Below, in pieces: positions 7,870 to 18,506 of a stretch of 64,000 nucleotides of DNA (position 1 is its first letter; every line of letters begins with the position of its first letter). The notes under the pieces were generated by a model. That model saw only the letters and a list, made by a program, of their open reading frames with translations, was not told where the DNA came from and ran no database searches. The stretch comes from Microglena sp. YARC (taxonomy: Eukaryota; Chlorophyta; Chlorophyceae; Chlamydomonadales; Chlamydomonadaceae). Location: assembly GCA_022414725.1 (NCBI GenBank), contig JAJSRW010002195.1, forward strand, positions 62,001-126,000, in the 5' to 3' direction. The position numbers were made by a program, and so were the translations under genes.

Positions 7870-9810
7870 CTTTGGGTCACTTTTTTTACACATTGAGATA
7901 TATTCAGACTTTGTAAATCCTAAAAGAGGACAGAGAGAATCAACAGTAGTCATTCTGGAGACATCTCCAATGTCCCAACAGTCCGGTATCCAGTTATAGT
8001 ATTCATTGATGACAATTTCAGTGCACTGAGAACAGCTGAAAATGAGTCATCTGTGTATTTAATATTTGGGTCATTTGGGTCACTTTTTTTACACATTGAG
8101 ATATATTAATACTTTGTAAATCCTAAAAGAGGACAGAGAGAATCAACAGTAGTATTCAGGAGACATCTCCAAGTGACCCAACAGTCCGGTATCCAGTTAT
8201 AGTATTCATTGATGACAATTTCAGTGCACTGAGAACAGCTGAAAATGAGTCATCTGTGTATTTAATATTTGGGTCATTTGGGTCACTTTTTTTACACATT
8301 GAGATATATTCAGACTTTGTAAATCCTAAAAGAGGACAGAGAGAATCAACAGTAGTCATTCTGGAGACATCTCCAATGTCCCAACAGTCCGGTATCCAGT
8401 TATAGTATTCATTGATGACAATTTCAGTGCACTGAGAACAGCTGAAAATGAGTCATCTGTGTATTTAATATTTGGGTCATTTGGGTCACTTTTTTTACAC
8501 ATTGAGATATATTCAGACTTTGTAAATCCTAAAAGAGGACAGAGAGAATCAAGAGTAGTCATTCTGGAGACATCTCCAATGTCCCAACAGTCCGGTATCC
8601 AGTTATAGTATTCATTGATGACAATTTCAGTGCACTGAGAACAGCTGAAAATGAGTCATCTGTGTATTTAATATTTGGGTCATTTGGGTCACTTTTTTTA
8701 CACATTGAGATATATTCAGACTTTGTAAATCCTAAAAGAGGACAGAGAGAATCAAGAGTAGTCATTCTGGAGATATATCCAATGTCCCAACAGTCCGGTA
8801 TCCAGTTATAGTATTCATTGATGACAATTTCAGTGCACTGAGAACAGCTGAAAATGAGTCATCTGTGTATTTAATATTTGGGTCATTTGGGTCACTTTTT
8901 TTACACATTGAGATATATTCAGACTTTGTAAATCCTAAAAGAGGACAGAGAGAATCAACAGTAGTCATTCTGGAGACATCTCCAAGTGACCCAACAGTCC
9001 GTATCCAGTTATAGTATTCATTGATGACAATTTCAGTGCACTGAGAACAGCTGAAAATGAGTCATCTGTGTATTTAATATTTGGGTCATTTGGGTCACTT
9101 TTTTTACACATTGAGATATATTCAGACTTTGTAAATCCTAAAAGAGGACAGAGAGAATCAAGAGTAGTCATTCTGGAGACATCTCCAAGTGACCCAACAG
9201 TCCGTTATCCAGTTATAGTATTCATTGATGACAATTTCAGTGCACTGAGAACAGCTGAAAATGAGTCATCTGTGTATTTAATATTTGGGTCATTTGGGTC
9301 ACTTTTTTTACACATTGAGATATATTCAGACTTTGTAAATCCTAAAAGAGGACAGAGAGAATCAAGATTAGTATTCAGGAGACATCTCCAAGTGACCCAA
9401 CAGTCCGTTATCCAGTTATAGTATTCATTGATGACAATTTCAGTGCACTGAGAACAGCTGAAAATGAGTCATCTGTGTATTTAATATTTGGGTCATTTGG
9501 GTCACTTTTTTTACACATTGAGATATATTCAGACTTTGTAAATCCTAAAAGAGGACAGAGAGAATCAACAGTAGTCATTCTGGAGATATATCCAATGTCC
9601 CAACAGTCCGGTATCCAGTTATAGTATTCATTGATGACAATTTCAGTGCACTGAGAACAGCTGAAAATGAGTCATCTGTGTATTTAATATTTGGGACATT
9701 TGGGTCACTTTTTTTACACATTGAGATATATTAATACTTTGTAAATCCTAAAAGAGGACAGAGAGAATCAAGAGTAGTATTCAGGAGACATCTCCAAGTG
9801 ACCCAACAGT
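7870..9810 (-). repeat. 203-bp tandem array encoding overlapping 68-residue ORFs
   Basis: About nine to ten near-identical 203-bp units. On the minus strand most units hold an ORF starting MTT(L/V)DSLCPLLGFTKSE and ending MSPE. Five consecutive ORFs occupy 8965-9171, 8762-8968, 8559-8765, 8356-8562 and 8156-8359. Each stop overlaps the next start as ATGA, because 203 is not a multiple of three and each unit therefore shifts frame. Some units carry small indels that break the ORF. The array ends just downstream of the primase-helicase gene and is probably an amplified fragment of a once longer gene. I do not recognise the protein. Confidence 0.85.
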
Positions 9811-9820
9811 TAGAAATTGT

Positions 9821-12800
9821 TCAGAATACCATCTCATCACCATCAGAAGACAGCTTCATGTTGACGATGACCATACGCTGGGTACGGTTGGTTGCTGAGT
9901 ACTCAGCACAGCATCCTTTGGCAGACACATTGGAGCATGACTTGCACACATGCATCCTGGTGTCTGGGCAAAGGAAGCCGAAGCGTTGAAACACACCAGC
10001 GTCCTTCTCAAACATGCACCTCATGACGCTACTGTACGCCGTTTTGAACTTATTCAATGGTGTCGTGGCTCCCTCGATGTGCTCGATATTGTATCGGCGA
10101 TCTTCGTTGTCCATGCTCAAGAACTCGTGGAGCTTGTTCGTAGCAACAGCGAGGCGGCTCTGCCAGTCGATCATGATGGGTGGAACAGCCGTCCAGAAGT
10201 CTCCACGAATGCGCTTCCGCAAGGCATCGTATTCAACCTGGGCACGGTGGATAAAGTTGGCAATCTCTCCAGTCTCCATGATCTTAGCCTTGAGGCCATA
10301 GTCGCGCTCTGCCTTTGGTACAGCGACGTCGAAGCGGAAGGAGACGATGCGGCGCCCAATGTTGTCACCAGTGTCCTTGTAGTCCGGCGTGTAGTTGCTC
10401 GCGATAATGATAGGCGTAGTCCACTTGATAAACACGGCCTTCTCCTTTTTCCTCGGGATTTCAAGCCGATCGCCAGAAGTCATGCTCTGGAACGAGACTT
10501 GCGGGATACAGCTGCTCATTTCAGCCGGCATGTCGTATCCCACGACGACCTCTTTGTCGAAGATGTTTGCTGAACCAAACACTTCCTCTCGCTTGCTGGA
10601 GAGATTGCCAACAGCATCTTCAGCGAAGCACGATGTGATGGTATTCAGCAGGACAGACTTGCCCGTACCACCGACGCCGATCATGTATGGCATCACTTGC
10701 CAGTCGTCGTGTTTGCCAACTTCGAAGAACAGCCGGCCGACCATCGCATAAAACATCGACTCAACTTCTTCATCGAAGTTTGTCTCCAGTATCTTGTCGA
10801 TGATCGGCGTGTCGATAGATGCAGTGTAGTCGCAGTCGACATGGTGGCGAGCAACCTTTCCCATCACGCTCGAAGTCTCACCGTCATAGGGGACGAACCG
10901 CATGTCAGACATACGAAGAACTCCGTTCGAGAACGACAGTAGATCCTTGTCGACTGTGTACTGTGGCATGCTCTCCTCTTCTGTCAGGAACCGCATGTAC
11001 TCGACACAGCTCTTCCCGCGAGAAGGGTGCATCCGCAGCATCTTGTACGTCTCCGGGTTGTGCTTCAACGACTTGTTGACATATTCTTCATAGTCGCAGA
11101 GCGCGCGGTAGGCACACGGGCAATACTCGATGGGTTCGTACACTTTGCCGTTGCCCTTCATAAGTCTCCTGGCCTTGGCGTAGTCGAGCATCCCATCCAG
11201 CATGACGACGTAGTATGGGTCATCCTCTGACCTGACGATGATGTTGTTGTTGACCGTCGTGTTGATGAAGATCTGCTGGTTTTATACCGAACCGGTTCTG
11301 CATGGCCATCTCCTGCTGCTTGTACACGATGTCCATTGTCTTCTTGATGTCACGCTTGCCATTTATAAACGTCGACCCTGCATCCGTGTACACTCGAATT
11401 CTCTCGTCTCCAGAGTTGACGTTTAACACCCTGACCTTAAGTCCCTTGTAGTTATTGCTCGTCATCGTCACACCAGATATCTCGGAATTTTACGTCTCCA
11501 ACTGAGCATCAAATGAGCAGTCCGGTGGCACGTCCTTGAGGAACTCGAGCGACGACACAGGCATGGCGAACGTCTTCGGCATCGCGCCATGGCACTGGGA
11601 TCTGATCTTTACGACGTATCTGTTGCGGTCGATTGTTCCATCGATACCCTCTGCGTTCCGGAAGGTGATGGATCCATTCTTGAGTTCCACGGATTGGTTT
11701 ATGTTTGAGCTGGTCATCTCCTCGAGCTCCTTAGCAACTGCGTCCAACTTAATCTCGTGGTCCTGTGTGGGCGTTAGCGGTCTGTCGACCTCGGTGGTGG
11801 TGGCAGCCGTCCGGCGCTGCGTAGAGTTCTGAGCCGGCGCCTTGTGCACGGAAGACCACTTGGTGTAGTCGACCGGGTTGTCCTCCTTGGCCCACATGCG
11901 CAGCGACCCGATGCCGAGTGCCCTCGGTCCCTGCCTCGGCTGTCCCATGTTGCTCCACTTGCGGTCGTGCTCGCCATCGTCGTACTTGGTCGGGCACAGT
12001 ATTCCGAAGCGCTTCCACAGCATGCGGCGCGCGTGAGACTCGCCGACCGGGATGTTGTTGAGTGCCCAGCCGACGCTCATCCAGTTTGTGTGGGTCTTGG
12101 AGCGCTCCTCGCCGAGCAGGGCGCACAGGCTCTCCAGCATCATCCAGGACTCGTCGTCGTCGGCGATCTCGTAGTAGACCACCTCTTCTTTAGCGGCCTG
12201 GCGGTCGATCTCCTTCTTCACGTGTTCCTCCTGGTCGTCTTGTATCTTCTGGATTCCGTCGGTGGTGAGCTCGGTCTCCTCGTACTTGTTCCTGATCGAG
12301 AGGCGCTCGACCAGCTCTCCGGGCGACATCTCGCATCCCTCGGTGACCTTGCCGTCCTTCGAGACGGTGTACGCTACCTGCCACGCGGAGGTCTCCTTGG
12401 GCTTCTTGGAGCCGTACATGAACCATCCTGCGTGGTGAGTATAAGGTAATCCGATGAGTATAAGGTAATCCGATGAGTATAATGGAATCCATCCTCACCG
12501 TTCCTCTCGATGACCGCCTCATCGTACATGTCACTGGGATCGTTTAGGTAGTCGTCCCCGAACGACTTCCAGTTGGTCAGCATGTCCTTCCTGACGGTGT
12601 GCTGGATGCAGGGATGCGTCACGACGTCAGGGACGACGAGGTGCACACCGTCCTTCCACGTGTCGGGTATGTTGCTCTCGCGCGGCTTTTCTTTCTCAAG
12701 GACGAAGCACTGAGTGTTCTCGGGTACGACCACGTACTTTGCGAGCTTCTTGAAAAACGCCTTGACGAACAAGCGGACGTCTGCGTCATCGTAGATCCTT

Positions 12801-13042
12801 GTTGGCTCGGACTGACGCAAGTCGATGTCGACTATTGCCGGGCCGATGTATCGGTGCTGCTCGACGATCGAGAGGAACTTGCCGGCATTCATTGCTTCAA
12901 TGTAGGCACTCATGAATTCATCGTAGGCATTGGCAGCGACGTAATACTTTCCGCCGTTCATCGCCGTGTGCGTTGGCGACGCACCGGTCCTCTTGCATTC
13001 CGACTCGCATTTGCGAAGCACGTTGATCAAATTCATGGTCAA
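9821..13042 (-). CDS. D5-type primase-helicase, intron-containing
   Basis: The replication initiator helicase of giant viruses: an N-terminal archaeo-eukaryotic primase domain plus a C-terminal superfamily 3 helicase. The first exon (12499-13042) has IVDIDLR (primase DxD) and GVHLVVPD. The C-terminal part has Walker A GVGGTGKS (~10664), Walker B VVVGYD and the SF3 motif IIIASNYTPD with an Arg pair after it, ending in a Cys-rich tail. The reading is broken three times. At 12428-12498 a 71-bp GT-AG intron restores the frame exactly. At 11490 an in-frame TAA and near 11280 a frame change could be two more short introns (11431-11493; 11273- or 11276-11327) or mutations. The start at 13042 gives an uninterrupted primase domain. 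Confidence 0.9.
11273..11327 (-). other. Possible third intron or T-run frameshift
   Basis: The coding frame changes here. A GTGTAC to CCAG/CAG intron of 52 or 55 bp would restore it; so would removal of one base from the T4 run at 11280-11283. I cannot choose between them. Confidence 0.3.
11431..11493 (-). other. Possible second intron, 63 bp
   Basis: The segment starts GTAAAA and ends GGTCAG on the minus strand, and removing it deletes the in-frame TAA at 11490-11492 while keeping frame. The sequence between also reads as plausible protein, so a CAA-to-TAA nonsense mutation is an equally good explanation. Confidence 0.35.
12428..12498 (-). other. Spliceosomal-type intron, 71 bp
   Basis: On the minus strand the exon ends AGGAACG, the intron starts GTGAGG and ends CACGCAG, and the next exon starts GATGG. 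Joining gives ERN-G-WFMYG in frame, linking the primase to the downstream part. The intron holds a ~20-bp tandem repeat (two copies plus a partial third) ending in CTCAC, a plausible branch site. Confidence 0.8.
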
Positions 13043-13489
13043 TAGAAAGTTGCTCCATGAAAAAGGACTGAAGTGGTGGATCCTGATGTTTTGTACAATC
13101 CATAGCTGGGTTTAGGGTTTCGGGTTTCGGGTTTCTCACTTGTGGGGAGTCTCGAAGCATACTGGGTCAAGGGCGTACCGTTTGCTCGCGAACAGGCGAG
13201 TCGCGCCCGCACCAACATGTACTTGAAAAGAGCTACCTTTGTTTTATTTTTTGCCGTTGTTGCTGAATTTATCTACAAAAAGTGGTTCGTGTAGAATGTT
13301 GAAGAGGTTCTCGAAGATAAAAATAAGGGAAGCCCAGGATTTTGTATTCAACAAGCGCGGAGCCCCTTTCACCTCTTTCCCCCACAAAGGAGTCTGAGAG
13401 GAACCGAGCGGGTGGGCGACCGGAGGGGAGCCCACAGTTCACAGTTCACAGTTCACATCAAGCATTATACATACACACTACTGTGTAAC
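13043..13489. other. Gene-free stretch with telomere-like tract and dispersed repeat
   Basis: Holds the tract at 13108 and, from ~13340, a dispersed GC-rich repeat (GCGGAGCCCCTTTCAC, GGGTGGGCGACCGGAGGGGA) seen again at 28972, 33430, 35860 and 36297. Confidence 0.45.
13108..13135 (+). repeat. Telomere-like heptamer tract
   Basis: GGGTTTAGGGTTTCGGG, then TTTCGGGTTTC: four heptamer units of TTTAGGG/TTTCGGG type. Compare the octamer tract at 3276. Confidence 0.45.
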
Positions 13490-13860
13490 TACAGTCGGCG
13501 GAACAGTAAAATGAAACATCCAAAAACAAATAAAACAAATAGACAACCGTTTTTTGTATTGTCTATTTGTTTTATTTGTTTCAGCTTGGTTGGGTATCCA
13601 GGGCCACCACGTGGAGGTGCTGATTTTGGCCCCGTTTTGTTTCAAATACTTGAAACAGGAACACCTTCTCATCCAGATTACTTCTTGGTTTGGGACATCC
13701 CTTTGCGTGTTAACACAGGCTTGGCGACGAAAGTCGGGTTGTCGTAAATGACGAATACCTTGGGTCGAGACGCAATGATTGCGAAGACGTCAGAGATTCC
13801 AAACATTTCGTATGACAGATGCAGTATATTAAGGGGTGTGAGGTTGTTGTTGTTGTATTC

Positions 13861-13949
13861 CTAACGTTCCGAAAAACCTTTCAATTTTTTTTGTATTTAA
13901 AGATTCTCAGACCACGCGATCGAGGACTCGGGGATGATACCGGCACTCA
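13861..13949 (-). other. Spliceosomal-type intron, 89 bp (copy 1)
   Basis: Donor CAG/GTGAGT and acceptor GTTAG/GAA on the minus strand, equivalent to the intron in copy 2. The length differs by one base between copies while both exon junctions are preserved. Confidence 0.75.
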
Positions 13950-14013
13950 CCTGCCATCGCTGGTGCTTAGCCAACTGCTTCACCAACTTAATTCCGTTCT
14001 TGCGGGTCTCATA

Positions 14014-14567
14014 CAGCTAGGGACATTTGATTGTGGGACACCTTTTATTTTGGGGATTCTGAAAAGTTGACGTACATTTATTATGGGTATAAAGAAACGT
14101 GGGTGCAATATTATATCACCATGAGAAAAAGAAGTAGTGTCAGACAAAGGAGAAGGGGCTAAAACGTTTGAGAAGCAGAAGATGGTGGTGAATAACGTCA
14201 AGGTCCACAAAGTACTGCACTGTCGCAACAGTGTCAAAAGCGCATCCAATGTGGCTATAGTTAAACCTGGAACCTAGACGTGAACGCTGCCAAGAACCTT
14301 CTTCTGCTTCTGACAACGTGGAGCGACCGGATGTATTCTGTGTTCCCTCGCCTCCCCCTAAAACCCCAGTTTCCAGAGAGGCGAGTGTGAGCGCTAAACC
14401 GACCGACCCACCTGGGTTTGTCAGCAGCTTGCCTTGTTATCCTTTGGGCCAGCTTAAATGCTGAAATACAGAGATGAAGGGCAAAAATATGTGCTCGCCT
14501 TTAGCTGATCTACCCATTGGGTTCAAGGATCACCGGTAGGGTGTCCCACAAATTGCGTCTCCGACTG
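14014..14567 (-). mobile_element. Non-autonomous family B (IS630-like) element, 554 bp
   Basis: Flanked by TA (14012-14013 and 14568-14569). One end starts CAGCTAGGGACATTTGATTG and the other, read inward, CAGTCGGAGACGCAATTT, both leading into GGGACACC. The tandem duplicate at ~15498 has the uninterrupted site (TCATAAGAAG against TCATA-element-TAAGAAG), which defines insertion with TA duplication. It lacks a transposase gene. Confidence 0.92.
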
Positions 14568-15163
14568 TAAGAAGTCTCAATCGTGTCTACGAAACGGTCA
14601 ACAATAACGTCACTTGTAAAAGCACACTGACGCAGGCAACTGAACTTTTCGAAAGAAAGAATATCCTCGATGTTCTTGCTACTACACAACTGAGCTAGGG
14701 CAATGGACAAATTACCCTTCGTAGTGCTCATAACCACTTGAAACCCCTCGCGACTGATGTTCATATGCAAAAGGGGGATGATACCCTTCACATAATCACT
14801 CGAGTGAAGGAAGCCCTCCTTCTCGGAAAAATGAATGTCGTGTGATTGAGCGTTCAACATGAACACAGCCAGCTTAGCTGCAAAAGTCGAATCTCCAGAA
14901 TTCTTCTTACGTTTTGAAGTAGAAGAGGAATTGCGGGGTGTTGAAGACATTTTACATACATGTATAGGAAATAGGAACGACTCGCTACAGTCGGCGGAAC
15001 AGTAAAATGAAACATCCAAAAACAAATAAAACAAATAGACAATTATTTCTATTTGTTTTATTTGTTTCAGCTTGGTTCGGTATCCAGGGCCACCACGTGG
15101 AGGTGCTGATTTTGGCCCCGTTTTGTTTCAAATACTTGAAACAGGAACACCTTCTCATCCAGA

Positions 15164-15880
15164 TTACTTCTTGGTGTGGGACATCCCTTTGCGTGTTAAC
15201 ACAGGCTTGGTGACGAAAGTCGGGTTTTCGTAAATGACGAATACCTTGGGTCGGGACGCAATGATTGCGAAGACGTCAGAGATTCCAAACATTTCGTATG
15301 ACAGATGCAGTATATTAAGGGGTGTGAGGAGGTTGTTGTTGTATTCCTAACGTTCCGAAAAACCTTTCAATTTTTTTTGTATTTAAAGATTCTCAGACCA
15401 CGCGATCGAGGACTCGGGGATGATACCGGCACTCACCTGCCATCGCTGGTGCTTAGCCAACTGCTTCACCAACTTAATTCCGTTCTTTCGGGTCTCATAA
15501 GAAGTGTCAATCGTGTCTACGAAACGGTCAACAAGAACGTCACTTGTAAAAGCACACTGACGCAGGCAACTGAACTTTTCGAAAGAAAGAATATCCTCGA
15601 TGTTCTTGCTACTACACAACTGAGCTAGGGCAATGGACAAATTACCCTTCGTAGTGCTCATAACCACTTGAAACCCCTCGCGACTGATGTTCATATGCAA
15701 AAGGGGGATGATACCCTTCACATAATCACTCGAGTGAAGGAAGCCCTCCTTCTCGGAAAAATGAATGTCGTGTGATTGAGCGTTCAACATGAACACAGCC
15801 AGCTTAGCTGCAAAAGTCGAATCTCCAGAATTCTTCTTACGTTTTGAAGTAGAAGAGGAATTGCGGGGTGTTGAAGACAT
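15164..15880 (-). CDS. Intron-containing hypothetical gene, copy 2 (intact)
   Basis: Exon 1 (15437-15880, 148 codons) begins with MSSTPRNSSSTSKRKK, a Ser/Lys-rich, probably disordered start, then a folded part (AVFMLNAQSHDIHF, ISREGFQVVMSTTKG, SCLRQCAF). Exon 2 (15164-15346, 61 codons including stop) adds EYNNNLLTPLN and MFGISDVFAIIASRPKVFV. Without splicing the frame ends 15 codons into the intron. Exon 2 is conserved in all three copies in the window, including one at 63109 in the opposite orientation. The spliced protein is 208 residues. No known domain recognised. I chose the start seven codons inside the longest ORF because the leader before it differs between copies. Confidence 0.75.
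15347..15436 (-). other. Spliceosomal-type intron, 90 bp (copy 2)
   Basis: Minus strand: GATGGCAG/GTGAGTGCC donor, perfect GTGAGT consensus; acceptor GGAACGTTAG/GAATAC. The intron contains an in-frame TAA. After joining, the frame runs straight into the conserved second exon. Confidence 0.8.
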
Positions 15881-15959
15881 TTTACATACACATGTATACA
15901 TGTATAAAAATATAAAAATAGGAACGACTCGCTACAGTCGGCGGAACAGTAAAACCTTT

Positions 15960-16400
15960 TCATGCGCTCCGGCGTGATCCAGAGTTTGTGATCAACTCGT
16001 TCACTACCGCCGTGATGCCTTCGCATTCGAACACCAAGCTGTGATATGAATCGTCAGCATGACAAACCGTATGTCTTCCGAAACTACGCAGTGTGGCATA
16101 CAATCCGATGCGGTCTCCGACATGCAACGGCGTGTCCCCAGTGGTGCATGACAGGCTGCATGTGCCCTCGCCAGCATCACTCGTGTCATAGATGGTGGTG
16201 TAACGAGGCACTAACACTGTGATGGTCCGTGGTGGCAGGAACACCGCCTCGTCCACATCAAACCATTTCTTGATCATGTCCCTTCGTAGGGCGTCTACCG
16301 CATGCCATGTGTGTTCGTCACCTATTTTGAGTTCCAGGGTGGCACTGGTCTTGAATGTGCCGTCGCCTGACAGACTGAATATCTCAACGATTTCTCCCAT
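15960..16400 (-). CDS. Hypothetical protein
   Basis: 146 residues, no recognised family. Beta-rich appearance with a mid-region of EHTWHAVDALRRDMIKKWFD and several Cys and His toward the C-terminus. The gene ends directly next to a truncated C-type element end (15933-15958), so the last few residues (SGSRRSA) may be altered. A family F end lies ~90 bp upstream of the start (16487-16513, read on the minus strand). Confidence 0.55.
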   Translation of the reverse strand: MGEIVEIFSLSGDGTFKTSATLELKIGDEHTWHAVDALRRDMIKKWFDVDEAVFLPPRTITVLVPRYTTIYDTSDAGEGTCSLSCTTGDTPLHVGDRIGLYATLRSFGRHTVCHADDSYHSLVFECEGITAVVNELITNSGSRRSA

Positions 16401-16728
16401 AGGAATGGTGACAAAGGCGCACGGGACATGACTGGGGAACTTCTCACAGGCACCGGTGGCATCTGCCCGATCACGATCATATTGTTCTCAAATAAAGTGG
16501 GACACACCTTATACTCATCCAGACTGCAGATCGTTGCTTTTGGGCAACGTTGGGGGGTGCAGCAGGTTGAAGAGGTTCTCGAAGATGATATTCCGAGTAG
16601 CCTCTTTGGTAAACCGTAATTCATCAGGGAGGAGCTCATTCGGCGGACCTGGCATCCGAGCCGGGTGATGCAGTGTCTGGACTTTGAGGAAAAAGGTAAA
16701 AAAAAAACAGTTGTTCTCGAATAATTAC

Positions 16729-17340
16729 TTATTCGCGACCCTTGCAATCCTTGAGCAATGACACGATCCTGGGGATTGTGATGAGGAGGCGCTTTTGGCG
16801 CTGGATCTCTTTGTGCTCGATGTACTTTCGGTACGTGCGCTGGATCTTGCGCGCCGAGCACCACGATCGCAACCACTGGGACGCTATGTGCTGTACAAAG
16901 TCCCATTCCATATTGACGAATCCATCAGATGACACCCAATCGATCATCTCGTCATCCACCTCAATGAACAGACTGCTTACAATCTCGCGTGTGATGTGAG
17001 GGTGATCGGAACAAAAAGGATTGTACGGGAAGACGGCTTCCAAACCAAGAAGCATGCCTTGGAAGCGGGGATCGCATATGATATTGTCCAGCGAGACTGT
17101 CATCAGATTGAGGATAAACAGCTTGGCGTGGTTTCCGTCTGTGTAGTCGTTGGCAGTCAATTCTCCGTAGCAGACCTTTTGTATTTCGTTGTCCCACGAT
17201 TGAATGGCGAGCTTTGCAAGTACCTCCCAAACGCGCGCCATGGGCGGAATGAGTTCTCTTGCGCGATCGCAAAATGGATCCGACGGAACGCCCGAAGTGT
17301 CATTGGCAACATCGTTGTATAATTCAGTAAAGTTTGCCAT
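16729..17340 (-). CDS. Hypothetical protein with IQ-like motif
   Basis: A 203-residue protein. The N-terminal two thirds look alpha-helical and acidic (MANFTELYNDVANDTSGVPS at the start; VDDEMIDWVSSDGFVNMEWD). The C-terminus has an IQ-like basic helix (ARKIQRTYRKYIEHKEIQRQ), the kind of segment that binds calmodulin-type proteins in eukaryotes. The gene is complete, with a clean upstream A/T-rich region. Family unknown; calmodulin binding is only a guess from the motif. Confidence 0.65.
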   Translation of the reverse strand: MANFTELYNDVANDTSGVPSDPFCDRARELIPPMARVWEVLAKLAIQSWDNEIQKVCYGELTANDYTDGNHAKLFILNLMTVSLDNIICDPRFQGMLLGLEAVFPYNPFCSDHPHITREIVSSLFIEVDDEMIDWVSSDGFVNMEWDFVQHIASQWLRSWCSARKIQRTYRKYIEHKEIQRQKRLLITIPRIVSLLKDCKGRE

Positions 17341-17914
17341 TGTGTTTGTGGGTATTTGTGGGTGTTTGTGGTGGTTATAGGTTTCTTTTATGACAATTCA
17401 GTCAATTTTTTTTTCACATGCGGATTTCGCATGCCCCCCATCCGTCCATTCATTCTCACCCACGACACGGCGGCTTTCGAAGCCTCGTTGGCAATTTCAT
17501 GCTGCATGGAATTTCTCTGAGCTGTATTCCGATGAGCAAACTCCAGTGTTGCCAAGTTGCTGCAGCTCTGCAATTGTCAGGTTGCATTTCATGCATCGGG
17601 ATGGTTGTAATTCTGCCATTTCTAGCAGACCACATTTCCAAATGTGTTTGCCCCTATTGCGGTTTAGAAGGTCTTCACTGAGTTTGAACTCGGGATGTTG
17701 CATTCTTGACCTCCCACGCGGGTGTTGCATTCTGGGGATGATATCCATTTAGTTGTAGAGATTCTTATATTATTTATCAACAAAATAATGGCATTCTTGT
17801 TCTCAGTTTTTTAGGTCTTAAAAAATGATCCGGATGTCAGGGTCAAGCAGGAACAGAAACAATGCACTCGATCTATGCGTGTGTCCATCGAGAGAGTGTA
17901 TGTTGACCTCAGCA
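17341..17914. other. No confident gene
   Basis: Several short ORFs overlap on both strands between 17390 and 17750, none with recognisable features. The ORF on the minus strand at 17497-17748 is the most protein-like but weak. Confidence 0.3.
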
Positions 17915-18172
17915 TCAGGCAGTTCTCCGTCCCAACAGGAGCAGTTCTGCGCTTGTATCTGTTATGATGGCCTTGGCCAGCTCCCACCAGGGACTCCGGT
18001 AGCACCACAGCCCGGTGCCCAGATGCACCGACCGGCCCGGAACCCTCCAGTGGTTGGCGTCCCCCATGAAATTCATGTACTGCTGGTGCATAGCGCCACC
18101 TGCCGCCCATTCCGCGCACTGGCACAGGAACCGGTGACATTCGTACAGCTCCTCCGAGCTGTTCATGGTCAT
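17915..18172 (-). CDS. Small hypothetical protein
   Basis: 85 residues beginning MTMNSSEELYECHRFLCQCA, rich in Trp, Cys and aromatic residues (LGTGLWCYRSPWWELAKAII), which argues for a real folded peptide. No family recognised. Overlapping ORFs on the other frames are low-complexity. Confidence 0.5.
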   Translation of the reverse strand: MTMNSSEELYECHRFLCQCAEWAAGGAMHQQYMNFMGDANHWRVPGRSVHLGTGLWCYRSPWWELAKAIITDTSAELLLLGRRTA

Positions 18173-18506
18173 CCCCGCGTTGACCCTCCGACAGCACTAG
18201 CACTTTGTTCTCCCACTGCATTATTCCGATCCATTATCTCATTCATATCCCCCTTAACCTCTTTTGACCTGAATCTTGAATTGGTCAACTATGGAAGCTT
18301 CGAGAGCAGACCAACTACGACTTGGCTTGTGAGTTTCGCACAGTTCACTCGCGATTCTGAGACCGGAGATCGCGGAAACACATTCAATAGGTGAGTTTGC
18401 ATCGGGGATCTCAAAGTTTGTTTGGTGTGACTTTCTTTCCATTTGATGCGCAGACATTCTCATTCATTCGCACGCATCCCCCCCCTCGCAACTAAATCGA
18501 GGACAA
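18173..18506. other. No confident gene
   Basis: The stretch between two minus-strand genes shows A/T-rich segments and no convincing ORF. Confidence 0.3.

Larger units (their letters stand above)
13678..14950 (-). pseudogene. Intron-containing hypothetical gene, copy 1 (transposon-interrupted)
   Basis: First copy of the gene described at 15164-15880. Exon 1 starts at 14950 and is cut by a 554-bp family B element (14014-14567). The remainder of exon 1 (13950-14011), the intron (13861-13949) and exon 2 (13678-13860) are intact and still join in frame. Read through the element, the protein ends early in transposon sequence. The unit from the C-type end at 13490 to the next at 14986 is a tandem duplicate of 14986-15933. 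Confidence 0.8.

Noticed and set aside
7870..9810. CRISPR array
   Set aside because: Units are contiguous 203-bp tandem copies with no unique spacers. The same holds for the 24-, 35-, 50- and 258-bp arrays.
16322..16906. Overlapping minus-strand ORF across 16.3-16.9 kb
   Set aside because: Shares DNA with the better genes at 15960 and 16729 in another frame, is rich in Pro/Ser/Arg and runs through a transposon end.
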